45,653 bases of DNA from Clostridiales bacterium (GTDB lineage Bacteria > Bacillota > Clostridia > Oscillospirales > CAG-272), in NCBI GenBank assembly GCA_003523225.1, contig DPGK01000006.1, forward strand, positions 20,383-66,035, in the 5' to 3' direction. Made by a program: the position numbers and the translations under genes. The notes below the pieces were generated by a model. The model ran no database searches, was not told the origin of the DNA, and worked only from the letters and a program-made list of their open reading frames with translations. Position 1 is the stretch's first letter, and the number at the start of each line of letters is the position of its first letter. Below are positions 27,527-36,060 of the stretch, in pieces.

Positions 27527-28006
27527 TTAAATATATTTACTCGCCTGCAGATTGAACAGCTCGGCGTATTTTCCATTCTGCTTCAAAAGCTCAAAGTGTG
27601 AGCCTTGTTCGATAATGTGCCCGTCACCGATGACGAGTATCTTATCGGCAAGGGTTGTGTTTGAAAGACGGTGCGAGATCGTGACCGAACTCTTGCCCTC
27701 GCTCAAGTGGTAGAGCTGTTCAAATATCCTATCCTCAGAAATTGGGTCAAGCGCGGCGGAGGGCTCATCGAGAATCATATACTCGCTATACTTGAAGTAT
27801 GCACGAGCAAGTCCAACAAGCTGCCATTGACCGCCCGAAAGGTCTTTGCCGTTGTCTGCATAGTAACGCCCAAGAACGCTGTCATAGCCGTTCTCCCAAT
27901 CCTTGATAACCGCGCTTGCGCCACTAATGTCGCAAGCCTTTTTTAGTTTCTCATCATTGAAACGCTCGTCGAAATCAGATAGCGCAATAATCTCGCGGAG
28001 AGGCAA
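27527..28006 (-). pseudogene. Truncated ABC exporter ATPase
   Basis: The 159-residue frame holds only the end of an ABC exporter nucleotide-binding domain: LPLREIIALSD (normally just after the Q-loop), the signature LSGGQ, ARAYFKYSEYMILDEPSAALD (Walker B and D-loop) and the H-loop VTISHRLSN. Walker A and the membrane domain are missing, and the only start is a TTG without a ribosome site. The sequence resembles type B peptide or lipid exporters. The coding potential ends abruptly near 28010, which marks a deletion joint with the small ORFs upstream. Confidence 0.8.
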
Positions 28007-28130
28007 ACAGTAAGTAAGGCTCCATTGTCGGATGTGCGGGATCTTCGATGATCATACTCCCTTCATACATCGCCTTGTATGTTGTCGTGTTAGGCTCCAT
28101 AGATAATATTTTGTTTTTTAATCTCTTCAT
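27975..28130 (-). CDS. Small ORF, 51 residues, running across the ABC deletion joint
   Basis: The ORF starts MKRLKNKILSMEPNTTTYKA with GAAAGAGGGGATGCCC before ATG, overlaps the preceding 29-residue ORF, and its last residues read the ABC sequence in another frame (ending SPRDYCAI). The middle (MYEGSMIIEDPAHPTMEP) looks like real protein sequence. It may be the start of a gene whose remainder was deleted and that now ends by chance. No family is recognised. Confidence 0.4.
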   Translation of the reverse strand: MKRLKNKILSMEPNTTTYKAMYEGSMIIEDPAHPTMEPYLLFASPRDYCAI

Positions 28131-28179
28131 GGGCATCCCCTCTTTCATTTTTCAAAAGTGTCGTAATTGCGGTCATCAT
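28090..28179 (-). CDS. Small ORF, 29 residues
   Basis: The ORF starts MMTAITTLLKNERGDAHEEI with AAAGGAGAATTTTTT before ATG, a very good site, and overlaps the ORF at 27975-28130 by 41 bases in another frame. It lies just after two terminators and ahead of the exporter remnant, the position of a leader or small precursor gene. The function is unknown. Confidence 0.45.
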   Translation of the reverse strand: MMTAITTLLKNERGDAHEEIKKQNIIYGA

Positions 28180-28240
28180 AAAAAATTCTCCTTTCGGTCG
28201 GCTGAATTTTCCGTTTGACTCATATTCGAGGGCTTTCCAC

Positions 28241-28268
28241 GAAAAACAAAAAGCACCCCTACGGGTGC
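28241..28268 (-). terminator. Second tandem terminator upstream of the exporter
   Basis: On the minus strand GCACCC, a short loop and GGGGTGC are followed by TTTTTGTTTTT. It is a textbook intrinsic terminator placed between the leader peptide and the downstream small ORFs. Confidence 0.75.
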
Positions 28269-28305
28269 ATAAAGCTATACGTTCGCCAAAGAAATATATT
28301 TTAAG

Positions 28306-28336
28306 CAAACAAAAAACACACCCGAGATCGGATGTG
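28306..28336 (-). terminator. Terminator just after the 17-residue leader peptide
   Basis: On the minus strand a nine-base-pair hairpin with one mismatch (CACATCCGA, then TCGGGTGTG) is followed by TTTTTTG. It lies 26 bases past the leader stop codon, the spacing used in translation-controlled attenuators. Confidence 0.75.
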
Positions 28337-28361
28337 CATCAAAAACTATATAAACCTTGCC

Positions 28362-28415
28362 TCAGCATACCGCAGGCGATACATATGACATCCGATAAAT
28401 ATAAGTGTTCATCAT
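28362..28415 (-). CDS. 17-residue leader peptide
   Basis: The ORF reads MMNTYIYRMSYVSPAVC and is preceded by AAAGGAGGCGATTATT, a near-perfect ribosome site, about 50 bases from a consensus promoter. It is followed by two terminators before the next genes. A short strongly initiated peptide followed by terminators is typical of ribosome-stalling attenuators that control drug-resistance or exporter genes. Inducer and mechanism are not shown by the sequence. Confidence 0.6.
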   Translation of the reverse strand: MMNTYIYRMSYVSPAVC

Positions 28416-28460
28416 AATAATCGCCTCCTTTGGCTGAATTTGTAATTTGATTACACTAAT

Positions 28461-28489
28461 AGTATAGCATATTTTCGGTTGATTGTCAA
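28461..28489 (-). promoter_or_regulatory. Promoter of the leader peptide and exporter operon
   Basis: TTGACA (28484-28489) and TATACT (28461-28466) are separated by 17 bases on the minus strand. It points away from the lexA-like gene, whose promoter starts 60 bases to the right, so a repressor bound between them could control both. Confidence 0.85.
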
Positions 28490-28548
28490 TTAGGCTTAGG
28501 AAAGTTTTCGTCAACCGTTGGTTTATAGATAAATCTTTATTTACCCTC

Positions 28549-28577
28549 TTGACAAAGCTTTTGCGCTGTGTTATAAT
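28549..28577 (+). promoter_or_regulatory. Promoter of the lexA-like gene
   Basis: TTGACA (28549-28554) and TATAAT (28572-28577) are separated by 17 bases, both perfect consensus hexamers. Transcription should start about 34 bases before the ATG at 28618. Confidence 0.9.
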
Positions 28578-28617
28578 TAAAGACCCAAATGGCTCATTAT
28601 ATTTCGGAGGGAATTTT

Positions 28618-29238
28618 ATGAGAAGCAGAGATGAATCGCTATTCGGCAAGATCATCGATTTTGTGAATGAATACTTTGAGGATTACGGTAGGTCTCCCTC
28701 CACTCGTGAGATCGAGCAAGGTATCGGCGCATCCCGCCCCACCATTCAGCGATACCTCAAAATCATGCAGGAACGATGCGAGATCGAATACGATGGTCAC
28801 CGTGGAATCATTACGCAGTACATGAGAGAGCTGATGGATACGAACCGTGTGCAGATGGGCAATTCCATTCCTTGCGGACCACTCACCGAGGTAACCGACG
28901 CACAGCTTGAGCATATCCGGTTGCCTATGGCACTGACCGGTAGCGGTGATTTCTTTCTTCTGCGTGCCAATGGGGATTCCATGATCAACGCCGGTATTGA
29001 CAGCGGTGACCTTGTTCTCATTCGTAAGCAAGAAACCGCACGTGAGGGTCAGATCGTTGCTGTGCTCTATAACAGCGATTGCACAACGCTCAAACGCTTC
29101 CACCGCGAGAGCGATGGCGAGATACATCTCATCCCCGAAAATGATTCCATGAAGCCAATCGTTTTGAAAGGTGAACAGCTGAATGCTTTGAAGATCCAAG
29201 GCGTTGCCACTATGGTGATGAAGGATCTGGACTCGTGA
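28618..29238 (+). CDS. LexA-like S24 family repressor
   Basis: The 206-residue protein has a LexA-type winged helix (residues 1-65; SPSTREIEQGIGASRPTIQR) and a C-terminal S24 self-cleavage domain with the catalytic Ser in ANGDSM and Lys in TTLKRF. The likely cleavage bond is Cys-Gly in SIPCGPL, where LexA itself has Ala-Gly; Cys-Gly is known from some phage-type repressors. The start follows GGAGGGAATTTT. Its gene is divergent from the attenuated exporter operon and upstream of the mobilisation-type genes, so it may keep the element silent until DNA damage. It is probably not the chromosomal LexA, since it sits in mobile DNA. Confidence 0.88.
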   Translation: MRSRDESLFGKIIDFVNEYFEDYGRSPSTREIEQGIGASRPTIQRYLKIMQERCEIEYDGHRGIITQYMRELMDTNRVQMGNSIPCGPLTEVTDAQLEHIRLPMALTGSGDFFLLRANGDSMINAGIDSGDLVLIRKQETAREGQIVAVLYNSDCTTLKRFHRESDGEIHLIPENDSMKPIVLKGEQLNALKIQGVATMVMKDLDS

Positions 29239-29253
29239 TAAAGGAGGTATTCA

Positions 29254-29508
29254 ATGGCAGAAAGAACAGACGACGGCAGAAGGTATATGCCGAAGCTGAA
29301 ATGTCCTTACGGCAACCATCGCTTTGCTGACGTTCCCGATGTGCTCCTGCGTAATGACAGCGAGCTCAAGCGTCTCTCGGAAGCATCTGATGCGGATTAC
29401 ATATTGGAGTGTCCGCATTGTCATGGAAAGGTTGCTCTCTGCATCAAGGCTCTGCACGCAAGACCGAACAAGCCTGCAAGACTTATAGCGACTCGCGTCG
29501 CTCTATAA
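29254..29508 (+). CDS. Small Cys-containing (zinc-ribbon-like) protein
   Basis: The 84-residue protein has KCPYGNHRF at residues 16-24 and ECPHCHGK near 51-58, spaced like a small treble-clef or ribbon metal site. The C-terminus is basic. The start follows AAAGGAGGTATTCA, 15 bases after the lexA-like gene, so the two are co-transcribed. The family is not recognised; small zinc-ribbon genes are common next to mobilisation genes in Clostridial elements. Confidence 0.65.
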   Translation: MAERTDDGRRYMPKLKCPYGNHRFADVPDVLLRNDSELKRLSEASDADYILECPHCHGKVALCIKALHARPNKPARLIATRVAL

Positions 29509-29509
29509 C

Positions 29510-29855
29510 TGCCGCTTCGCGTGGCGAATACGTTCCATCCTCCCGGCTGTGAATTCGGGAATACATAGGGTCGGAATCAAATCTATAAGCGCAAGATATA
29601 TCCAATAATTGTATGGATATTTTCTTTCCGCTTGGTTTGATTTCGGCTCTTTTTTATTAAATATGGAATTACGGTGTACACCGACGGAATATGGGGTTTC
29701 AGCGATTTTGAGAACTACAAACGATACCGTGCCCGACGAGAGTTCTCCTGTTGGGAAAATCGCAAATAACGCCGATGCAGACCGAGGCTTTTTTGAGCAA
29801 AAACAGGGGTGCTTCTGACGAAACGAAAAAATAGGAGGTTTTTGAAAAATACATT
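29510..29855. other. Non-coding region before the mobilisation-type genes
   Basis: No ORF here has a ribosome site. A 12-base palindrome CGGTGTACACCG lies at 29672-29683. Because the region directly precedes mobilisation-type genes it is the place to look for an origin of transfer, but I see no recognised nic sequence. An AGGAGG at 29832-29837 is 18 bases from the ATG of the next gene, too far for normal use, and the TTG it would serve closes after six codons; this may mark a deletion. Confidence 0.4.
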
Positions 29856-30590
29856 ATGCTAAACAGAATTCGCAAAAATATTCAAGCCAATTACAGCGAT
29901 GGTAATATCATTCACAAGCCTACCGCAAAGCAAATTGCCTTTTTGGAAGATAGAATAAAGGCCCCTGTGCTTGAGGACAAGGATGAATACCGACTCTATT
30001 ATACAGGAAGAACTGCAGAAGGAAGCGCAGGATCAGACAGTTCCGATGGTTCAGATCAGCGCAGAGGAATGGATGAAGCTCACCGAAGCGGTACGCAGAA
30101 TGGAGGCTCTGTCAGCGGAGTTGTCGGCACAGAAAGCGGTTCTGTCGAGCGAGGCGAGCAGATACACCGAGAAGATGATGAAGGCAGCAGAGGCGCAGAA
30201 AGAGGCGACGGAGAAGGCTCTGCACAAGATAACGAAGGAAGCGGTCGAACAGGTTGGGAAAGCGAGCGAGAGAGCTTCCGAAGTTATCGACAGAAGAATA
30301 CGTCGGGACGAAGCGATATGGTTTCTCCGTCTCGCGCTCACATTCATTCCTCCAATATTGATACTGCTCTTATGGGTATACGTGGGATTGCGAATCTGAC
30401 CGATCTGTTTGAGGACGGCGAGGAATCCGAGGAGGAAAAACGGCAGAGAGAGGCGAGAAACGCTGCAACTGTAGCAGGTGTACTCGTAGGTGGTGCTGTA
30501 GGTGCTGTGATAGAACTGTCTAAACCTAAGCCAACACCAACAGATGATGTTGACGATGGCGAGGACGAAGGATTTGAAATTTCGATGTGA
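29856..30590 (+). CDS. Mobilisation-type protein containing a nested +1-frame gene
   Basis: The 244-residue frame has protein-like ends and a low-complexity middle. Residues 1-50 (MLNRIRKNIQANYSDGNIIH, then KQIAFLEDRIKAP) and residues 165-244 (TALMGIRGIANLTDLFEDGE, a hydrophobic AGVLVGGAVGAVIEL helix, an acidic tail) look like real coding sequence. The part between is Ser/Gly/Glu/Arg-rich with no fold, and exactly there the +1 frame encodes a coiled-coil membrane protein (29983-30399). An intact 735-base frame across that overlap suggests both are maintained. It may be the end of a relaxase or an accessory mobilisation protein; no catalytic motif is seen. The start lacks a well-spaced ribosome site. 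Confidence 0.5.
   Translation: MLNRIRKNIQANYSDGNIIHKPTAKQIAFLEDRIKAPVLEDKDEYRLYYTGRTAEGSAGSDSSDGSDQRRGMDEAHRSGTQNGGSVSGVVGTESGSVERGEQIHREDDEGSRGAERGDGEGSAQDNEGSGRTGWESERESFRSYRQKNTSGRSDMVSPSRAHIHSSNIDTALMGIRGIANLTDLFEDGEESEEEKRQREARNAATVAGVLVGGAVGAVIELSKPKPTPTDDVDDGEDEGFEISM
29983..30399 (+). CDS. Nested coiled-coil protein with a C-terminal membrane helix
   Basis: The 138-residue protein starts MNTDSIIQEELQKEAQDQTV, with GAGG six bases before ATG (an upstream TTG at 29971 is possible). Residues 25-110 are a long amphipathic coiled coil (MKLTEAVRRMEALSAELSAQ), and the end has one membrane helix (WFLRLALTFIPPILILLLWV). It lies wholly inside the gene at 29856-30590 in the +1 frame. Composition and heptad pattern are those of a real protein, unlike the outer frame over the same bases. 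The arrangement recalls mobB inside mobA of plasmid RSF1010, where the nested protein also has a membrane segment; similarity in sequence is not claimed. Confidence 0.65.
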   Translation: MNTDSIIQEELQKEAQDQTVPMVQISAEEWMKLTEAVRRMEALSAELSAQKAVLSSEASRYTEKMMKAAEAQKEATEKALHKITKEAVEQVGKASERASEVIDRRIRRDEAIWFLRLALTFIPPILILLLWVYVGLRI

Positions 30591-30604
30591 GAAAGGATGA
30601 ATAT

Positions 30605-31039
30605 ATGACTTGGAAAAAGTTTTGGAAGCGTGTTAACGCTCTGCTTCACGATAACCGTACCGTGCTTCGTGATGGCGAGGACATCGAGGATTGGGAAGAA
30701 GTTCAGCGCAAACAGCGTGAGGAGGAAGCAGAACGTCGAAGAAAAGAAGACGAGATCCTATCCAATTGGTTCGTCCGTGACGAGTATATCAATGCCGGAT
30801 GGCTCAAAAGAATTCTGCTTACCATTCAGTTTTTATTTCGGGATACACACGGCAAGACAGGATACCAAGATCCCGAAGCATTCGCTCGTTTCTACGAGGC
30901 ACAGAAGGAAAACTACGTTGGTCTTGAAAGCGAGCATAAAATTTGCGGGAAGGTCTATCACGTGACAAATTACCTTGACCGAAGCAAAGAAGCCACGGCG
31001 TTCGATAAAATTGACGAGCTGATAGACCGAAACCGATGA
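30605..31039 (+). CDS. Hypothetical element protein
   Basis: The 144-residue protein is hydrophilic with a highly charged helix (EEVQRKQREEEAERRRKEDE) at residues 31-50, then WFVRDEYINAGWLKRILLTI. The ATG at 30605 follows AAAGGATGAATAT; a GTG at 30587 would extend it by six residues and overlap the previous gene. It is probably co-transcribed with the genes before it. The family is not recognised. Confidence 0.55.
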   Translation: MTWKKFWKRVNALLHDNRTVLRDGEDIEDWEEVQRKQREEEAERRRKEDEILSNWFVRDEYINAGWLKRILLTIQFLFRDTHGKTGYQDPEAFARFYEAQKENYVGLESEHKICGKVYHVTNYLDRSKEATAFDKIDELIDRNR

Positions 31040-31067
31040 CGACTATGAGATGTTACTTTACTCTTAA

Positions 31068-32819
<1,752 letters not shown>

Positions 32820-32838
32820 CATCTCCCAAAAACAGAAA

Positions 32839-32864
32839 TACCGAGGCAAATCAATGCCTCGGTA
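32839..32864. terminator. Hairpin after the recombinase, before repeat copy B
   Basis: Ten-base perfect arms TACCGAGGCA and TGCCTCGGTA surround a six-base loop, 19 bases past the recombinase stop. The T-tract is poor on the plus strand. Confidence 0.6.
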
Positions 32865-32874
32865 CTTCCGCCGC

Positions 32875-33045
32875 CTATTTCTCCGCTAAGAATGCAGAGA
32901 GTAAAGCCATCCTTCATTTTTTGGTGGAGATGGTGGGATTCAGAACCCAGCTTTGCGCGTCTGATCTCTATAACCCTTAGTTCACCTTTGCGCAAAGCTC
33001 TCCTGTTCCGTTGCCGGAACAGGATGGGTTCGAATTTGACGATGC
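32875..33045. repeat. Structured 170-bp direct repeat, copy B
   Basis: This is the second copy of the repeat at 26791-26959. It contains the tRNA-Ala 3'-end copy (32917-32941, identical to 33084-33108 of the true tRNA region), the inverted pair AGCTTTGCGC (32949-32958) and GCGCAAAGCT (32990-32999), and the hairpin at 33001-33024. It lies between the recombinase gene and the tRNA, where an attachment site would be. Confidence 0.8.
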
Positions 33046-33057
33046 TACGGCAAAAAA

Positions 33058-33088
33058 CAAAGGAGGGCTGATGCCCTCCTTTGTTTTT
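33058..33088 (-). terminator. Terminator of tRNA-Ala
   Basis: Eleven-base perfect arms (CAAAGGAGGGC and GCCCTCCTTTG) around a four-base loop are flanked by T6 on the plus strand and by GTTTTTTG on the minus strand, so it can stop transcription both ways. It follows the tRNA directly on the minus strand. Confidence 0.85.
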
Positions 33089-33164
33089 TGGTGGAGATGG
33101 TGGGATTCGAACCCATGACCTCCGCGTTGCGAACGCGGCGCTCTCCCAACTGAGCTACACCCCC
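33089..33164 (-). tRNA. tRNA-Ala, anticodon CGC
   Basis: On the minus strand the 76 bases fold as a full tRNA: acceptor GGGGGTG pairs with CATCTCC (including the G3-U70 pair that defines alanine tRNA), D arm GCTC-AGTTGGGA-GAGC, anticodon arm CCGCG-TTCGCAA-CGCGG with anticodon CGC, T arm with GGTTCGAATCC, and an encoded CCA. It is the probable integration target of the island. Confidence 0.95.
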
Positions 33165-33324
33165 GGATAAGTAAATATAAAACACGTTGCGATCGAATCA
33201 AATCGCAAATGGTATTATACCACATCCGCGGAGGTTTTGCAATACCAAAATGAAAAAAAGTCAAAAAATCTCCTTTTCATCCTTCGGGAAGCGGGGACGA
33301 ACACACCCTCATCAAAGCGGATAC
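33165..33324. other. Spacer upstream of tRNA-Ala
   Basis: This stretch holds the presumed tRNA promoter: on the minus strand a TATAAT-like box (ATTATACC on the plus strand near 33214-33221) is visible, without a clear -35 box. Nothing else is seen. Confidence 0.35.
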
Positions 33325-34080
33325 TTATTCACTTTTTACGAACCGTGCGGCTTTTATTGCCTCGGCGTAGAACACCTCATGCGGGATATCGCGCGGAGTT
33401 TTGACCTCAAGCGATATCACTCCGTCATAATCAGCTATCCAGCGGCGCACATAATCCCAATCGACCCCGGTGGAATGTCCGGGCAGCAGGTGCTGGTCAT
33501 GCTCATATCCGCCGTCGTTATCGTGAAGATGCAGTGCCGCAAGGCGGTCACGGTACTTCGGAAGTGCGAGCTTTGTCTGCGAGAAGCAGGACTCGTGTCC
33601 GCTGTCGTAGCAGAATTTCAGCCTTTTTGAGTCAATATGGCTGTATATGTAATCAATAAAATGGAAAAACCGCTGATTCTCCAGACACATATCTATGTCA
33701 AGGCGCTCCGCCGCCTCGGCAAGACGGGAAAAGCGGTCGATCCCGACCTCCTTTATGGGAGGATAATTATTGCCGGAGGAAACGTGATATATTATCCGGT
33801 GTACTCCGATGGCGGCGCACCGCTCCATGTGGTCGATAAACCGGTCGGTCAGCTCGTCGCCTTCCGGTCCGGGGATCCAGAAGCTATTCGTACCTTTGGC
33901 AGGACCGTGAACATTGTCAATTACAAGCCCCTCTGCGGCAGCATCCTCCGCAAGCTTCTGATCGGGATATTCCCCGCCGAGATGCAAGAGCACAGCGTCA
34001 AAGCCAGCCGCCTTAAGCGCGGCAAGGTTCTCGCGCGGGCATTCATTTATTTTTCCGAGATGATACCCGTATTTTATCAC
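33325..34080 (-). CDS. Sugar phosphate isomerase/epimerase-like TIM barrel
   Basis: The 251-residue protein has the AP2Ec TIM-barrel pattern: AVLLHLGGEYPD, IDNVHGPAKG, RIIYHVSSG, MCLENQRF (metal-type Glu), KFCYDSGHE, LAALHLHDNDG with DQHLLPGHS, and a final ISLEVKTP Glu. The His, Glu and Asp set for a divalent metal is complete. The substrate is unknown. A strong hairpin (34109-34142) lies between it and fba, so it is probably transcribed separately or by readthrough. It is distinct from the related proteins at 4802 and 38988. Confidence 0.85.
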   Translation of the reverse strand: MIKYGYHLGKINECPRENLAALKAAGFDAVLLHLGGEYPDQKLAEDAAAEGLVIDNVHGPAKGTNSFWIPGPEGDELTDRFIDHMERCAAIGVHRIIYHVSSGNNYPPIKEVGIDRFSRLAEAAERLDIDMCLENQRFFHFIDYIYSHIDSKRLKFCYDSGHESCFSQTKLALPKYRDRLAALHLHDNDGGYEHDQHLLPGHSTGVDWDYVRRWIADYDGVISLEVKTPRDIPHEVFYAEAIKAARFVKSE

Positions 34081-34108
34081 AGGAATATGCTCCTTTCGGT
34101 TAAAGATA

Positions 34109-34142
34109 GGGCTGCCGACGGTCTTTTACCGCGCGGCAGCCC
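34109..34142 (-). terminator. Terminator after fba
   Basis: Nine-base perfect arms GGGCTGCCG and CGGCAGCCC with a GC-containing loop lie 13 bases past the fba stop; on the minus strand TATCTTT follows. Confidence 0.65.
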
Positions 34143-34155
34143 AGAATAGGTTATA

Positions 34156-35121
34156 TTACGCCTTACCTGCAGAGCCAAGGACGTCGCGGATCTTATGGAT
34201 GACCATATCCTTGACAGCCTTGCGTCCCTCGCCCAGATACTCTCTGGGGTCGAAAGCGGAAGGATTGTTCACGAGCGTGCGGCGGATGGCGGCGGTCATG
34301 GCAAGTCTGATATCGGAGTCGATATTGATCTTGCAGACGGCAAGCTGTGCCGCGCGGCGAAGCTGTGTCTCGGGAATACCGATAGCGTCGGGCATTTTGC
34401 CGCCGAGAGCGTTGATCTCGCGGACGAATTCCTGCGGCACGGAGGACGCACCGTGAAGAACTATCGGGAACTCGGGCAGACGCTTTGAGATCTCCTCAAG
34501 AATGTCAAAGCGGAGAGGAGGCGGAACAAGCACGCCGTCTTCGTTGCGGGTGCACTGCTCGGGGGTGAATTTGTATGCGCCGTGTGAAGTTCCGATTGCG
34601 ATGGCAAGGGAATCGACGCCGGTGCGGGTCACAAACTCCTCAACTTCCTCGGGACGGGTGTAGGAGGAATCCTCGGCGCTGACGTTTACGTCGTCTTCGA
34701 TTCCGGCGAGCTTACCAAGCTCACCCTCAACGACAACGCCGTGCGCGTGCGCGTAATCAACGACCTTGCGGGTCAGTGCGATGTTGTCCTCAAAGGAGTG
34801 CTTTGAGCCGTCGATCATAACGGAGGTAAAGCCGCCGTCGATGCAGGCTTTGCAGATATCGAAATCCGCGCCGTGGTCAAGGTGGAGGGCGAAATCAACG
34901 CCGCTGTCCTCGGCTGCGGCACGCGCCAGAGCCATAAGGTATGCGTGCTTTGCATACTTGCGCGCGCCGGCGGATACCTGGAGTATAACAGGGGACTTTT
35001 CCTCGGCAGCTGCCTCGGTGATAGCCTGGATTATCTCCATGTTGTTGATATTGAAGGCGCCGACGGCGTAGCCGCCCGCATATGCCTTCTTGAACATTTC
35101 TTTGGTTGTTACAAGTGCCAT
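34156..35121 (-). CDS. fba: Class II fructose-bisphosphate aldolase
   Basis: The 321-residue zinc enzyme splits fructose 1,6-bisphosphate in glycolysis. Zinc ligands are visible in FALHLDHGAD, AIGTSHGAYKF and IVLHGASS, along with VEGELGKLAG and the KINIDSDIRLAMT phosphate-site segment. Length is normal. The start has a modest AAGGAGATCT ribosome site and a promoter 17 spacer bases wide upstream. It provides the next step after the trioses produced by the glucuronate operon, although it is a general glycolytic gene. Confidence 0.96.
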   Translation of the reverse strand: MALVTTKEMFKKAYAGGYAVGAFNINNMEIIQAITEAAAEEKSPVILQVSAGARKYAKHAYLMALARAAAEDSGVDFALHLDHGADFDICKACIDGGFTSVMIDGSKHSFEDNIALTRKVVDYAHAHGVVVEGELGKLAGIEDDVNVSAEDSSYTRPEEVEEFVTRTGVDSLAIAIGTSHGAYKFTPEQCTRNEDGVLVPPPLRFDILEEISKRLPEFPIVLHGASSVPQEFVREINALGGKMPDAIGIPETQLRRAAQLAVCKINIDSDIRLAMTAAIRRTLVNNPSAFDPREYLGEGRKAVKDMVIHKIRDVLGSAGKA

Positions 35122-35158
35122 TTTAGATCTCCTTAATGGATTTTTTCATACATTATAT

Positions 35159-35187
35159 ATTGTACTATTTTTCCGCGAAAAAATCAA
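35159..35187 (-). promoter_or_regulatory. Promoter of fba
   Basis: TTGATT (35182-35187) and TACAAT (35159-35164) are separated by 17 bases on the minus strand, about 38 bases before the ATG. The 35122-35424 gap holds this promoter, an A/T-rich stretch and the next terminator only. Confidence 0.7.
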
Positions 35188-35357
35188 TAGGAAAGAACGA
35201 AAAAGCGCGATGCGGAATTAAAGTTTTCAAAATAATAAAATGTATTTTTCCCTCTCATTAAAGCAAAAGTGATCAGAAATACTTTTTCTTCAAATCTCCC
35301 ATTCGGTTTCCGCCCTTGCGTTAAGACGTAAATTGCTCTGACGGAATGAAAAGCTCA

Positions 35358-35382
35358 GCGGTCGGGAAAAATTCCCGACCGC
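35358..35382 (-). terminator. Terminator of the SPFH operon
   Basis: Eleven-base perfect arms GCGGTCGGGAA and TTCCCGACCGC around AAA lie 43 bases past the stop at 35425; on the minus strand TGAGCTTTTC follows. Confidence 0.8.
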
Positions 35383-35424
35383 TTGGATCTGACTTATTAT
35401 TCTTAATTACAACGCAATGTCCGC

Positions 35425-36027
35425 TTATTTTCTTCCCAGTCTGCTTATAAGTGCGTCGGTGTCGGCTGAGTTCGGATCGACAGGTATATAAACATCCCCG
35501 TCAAAGCGTATGAAGCCTTGTTTTTTGACGCCTCCCGGAGTGTTTACCGATTCCAAAGCAAGCTCCGGAGGGTTGGATAACGAGACGGTGCATATCATCT
35601 TCTCAACACTATGTGCCGGAATATTCACATCATATGTGTGTATACGGCAGGTATCTTTTGATGGAAGGAACTTTGCAATGACATATGTGTCGCTGCGTGT
35701 CTTTTTGTCCGAGCCGACAGCCGTGCGGCGGTCTTTCAGAAGATATGACGCAAGAACCACCTCATCGCCGCCAGCGCTTGTGTCAATCTTATTGTCGGCA
35801 AGGATACGACCGAGCTCCTTTTCATAGTCCTCATCCGAGACACGCTGCGAGCGCGAAACTATCAGCCCGGCTGCCCCCAAAAATATGATCGGTATGCCGA
35901 AATACCCCCAACCGTAGGCAAATATCAGCACAATTACGCCCACGGCAATCAGAAGTCCGAAGGCAATATCCCATTTCGACGTAGGCTTTTGGGAAAGGTA
36001 CGAGTCGGCAATATTCTTCTTTTTCAT
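35425..36027 (-). CDS. Membrane protein of the SPFH operon
   Basis: The 200-residue protein has two membrane helices in its first 60 residues (WDIAFGLLIAVGVIVLIFAY and YFGIPIIFLGAAGLIVS), then a soluble domain of about 140 residues with beta-type sequence (DTYVIAKFLPSKDTCRIHTY; DVYIPVDP). There is no signal peptide. The family is not recognised. It is the last of three genes starting with the SPFH protein, 33 bases after the zinc-ribbon protein. Confidence 0.7.
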   Translation of the reverse strand: MKKKNIADSYLSQKPTSKWDIAFGLLIAVGVIVLIFAYGWGYFGIPIIFLGAAGLIVSRSQRVSDEDYEKELGRILADNKIDTSAGGDEVVLASYLLKDRRTAVGSDKKTRSDTYVIAKFLPSKDTCRIHTYDVNIPAHSVEKMICTVSLSNPPELALESVNTPGGVKKQGFIRFDGDVYIPVDPNSADTDALISRLGRK

Positions 36028-36060
36028 GTGCTTACCTCCGCACTCCGGCTTTGTACGCCG

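Noticed and set aside
29609..29818. 69-residue ORF before the mobilisation-type genes
   Set aside because: No ribosome site and no protein-like pattern; it spans a palindrome in a likely non-coding region.
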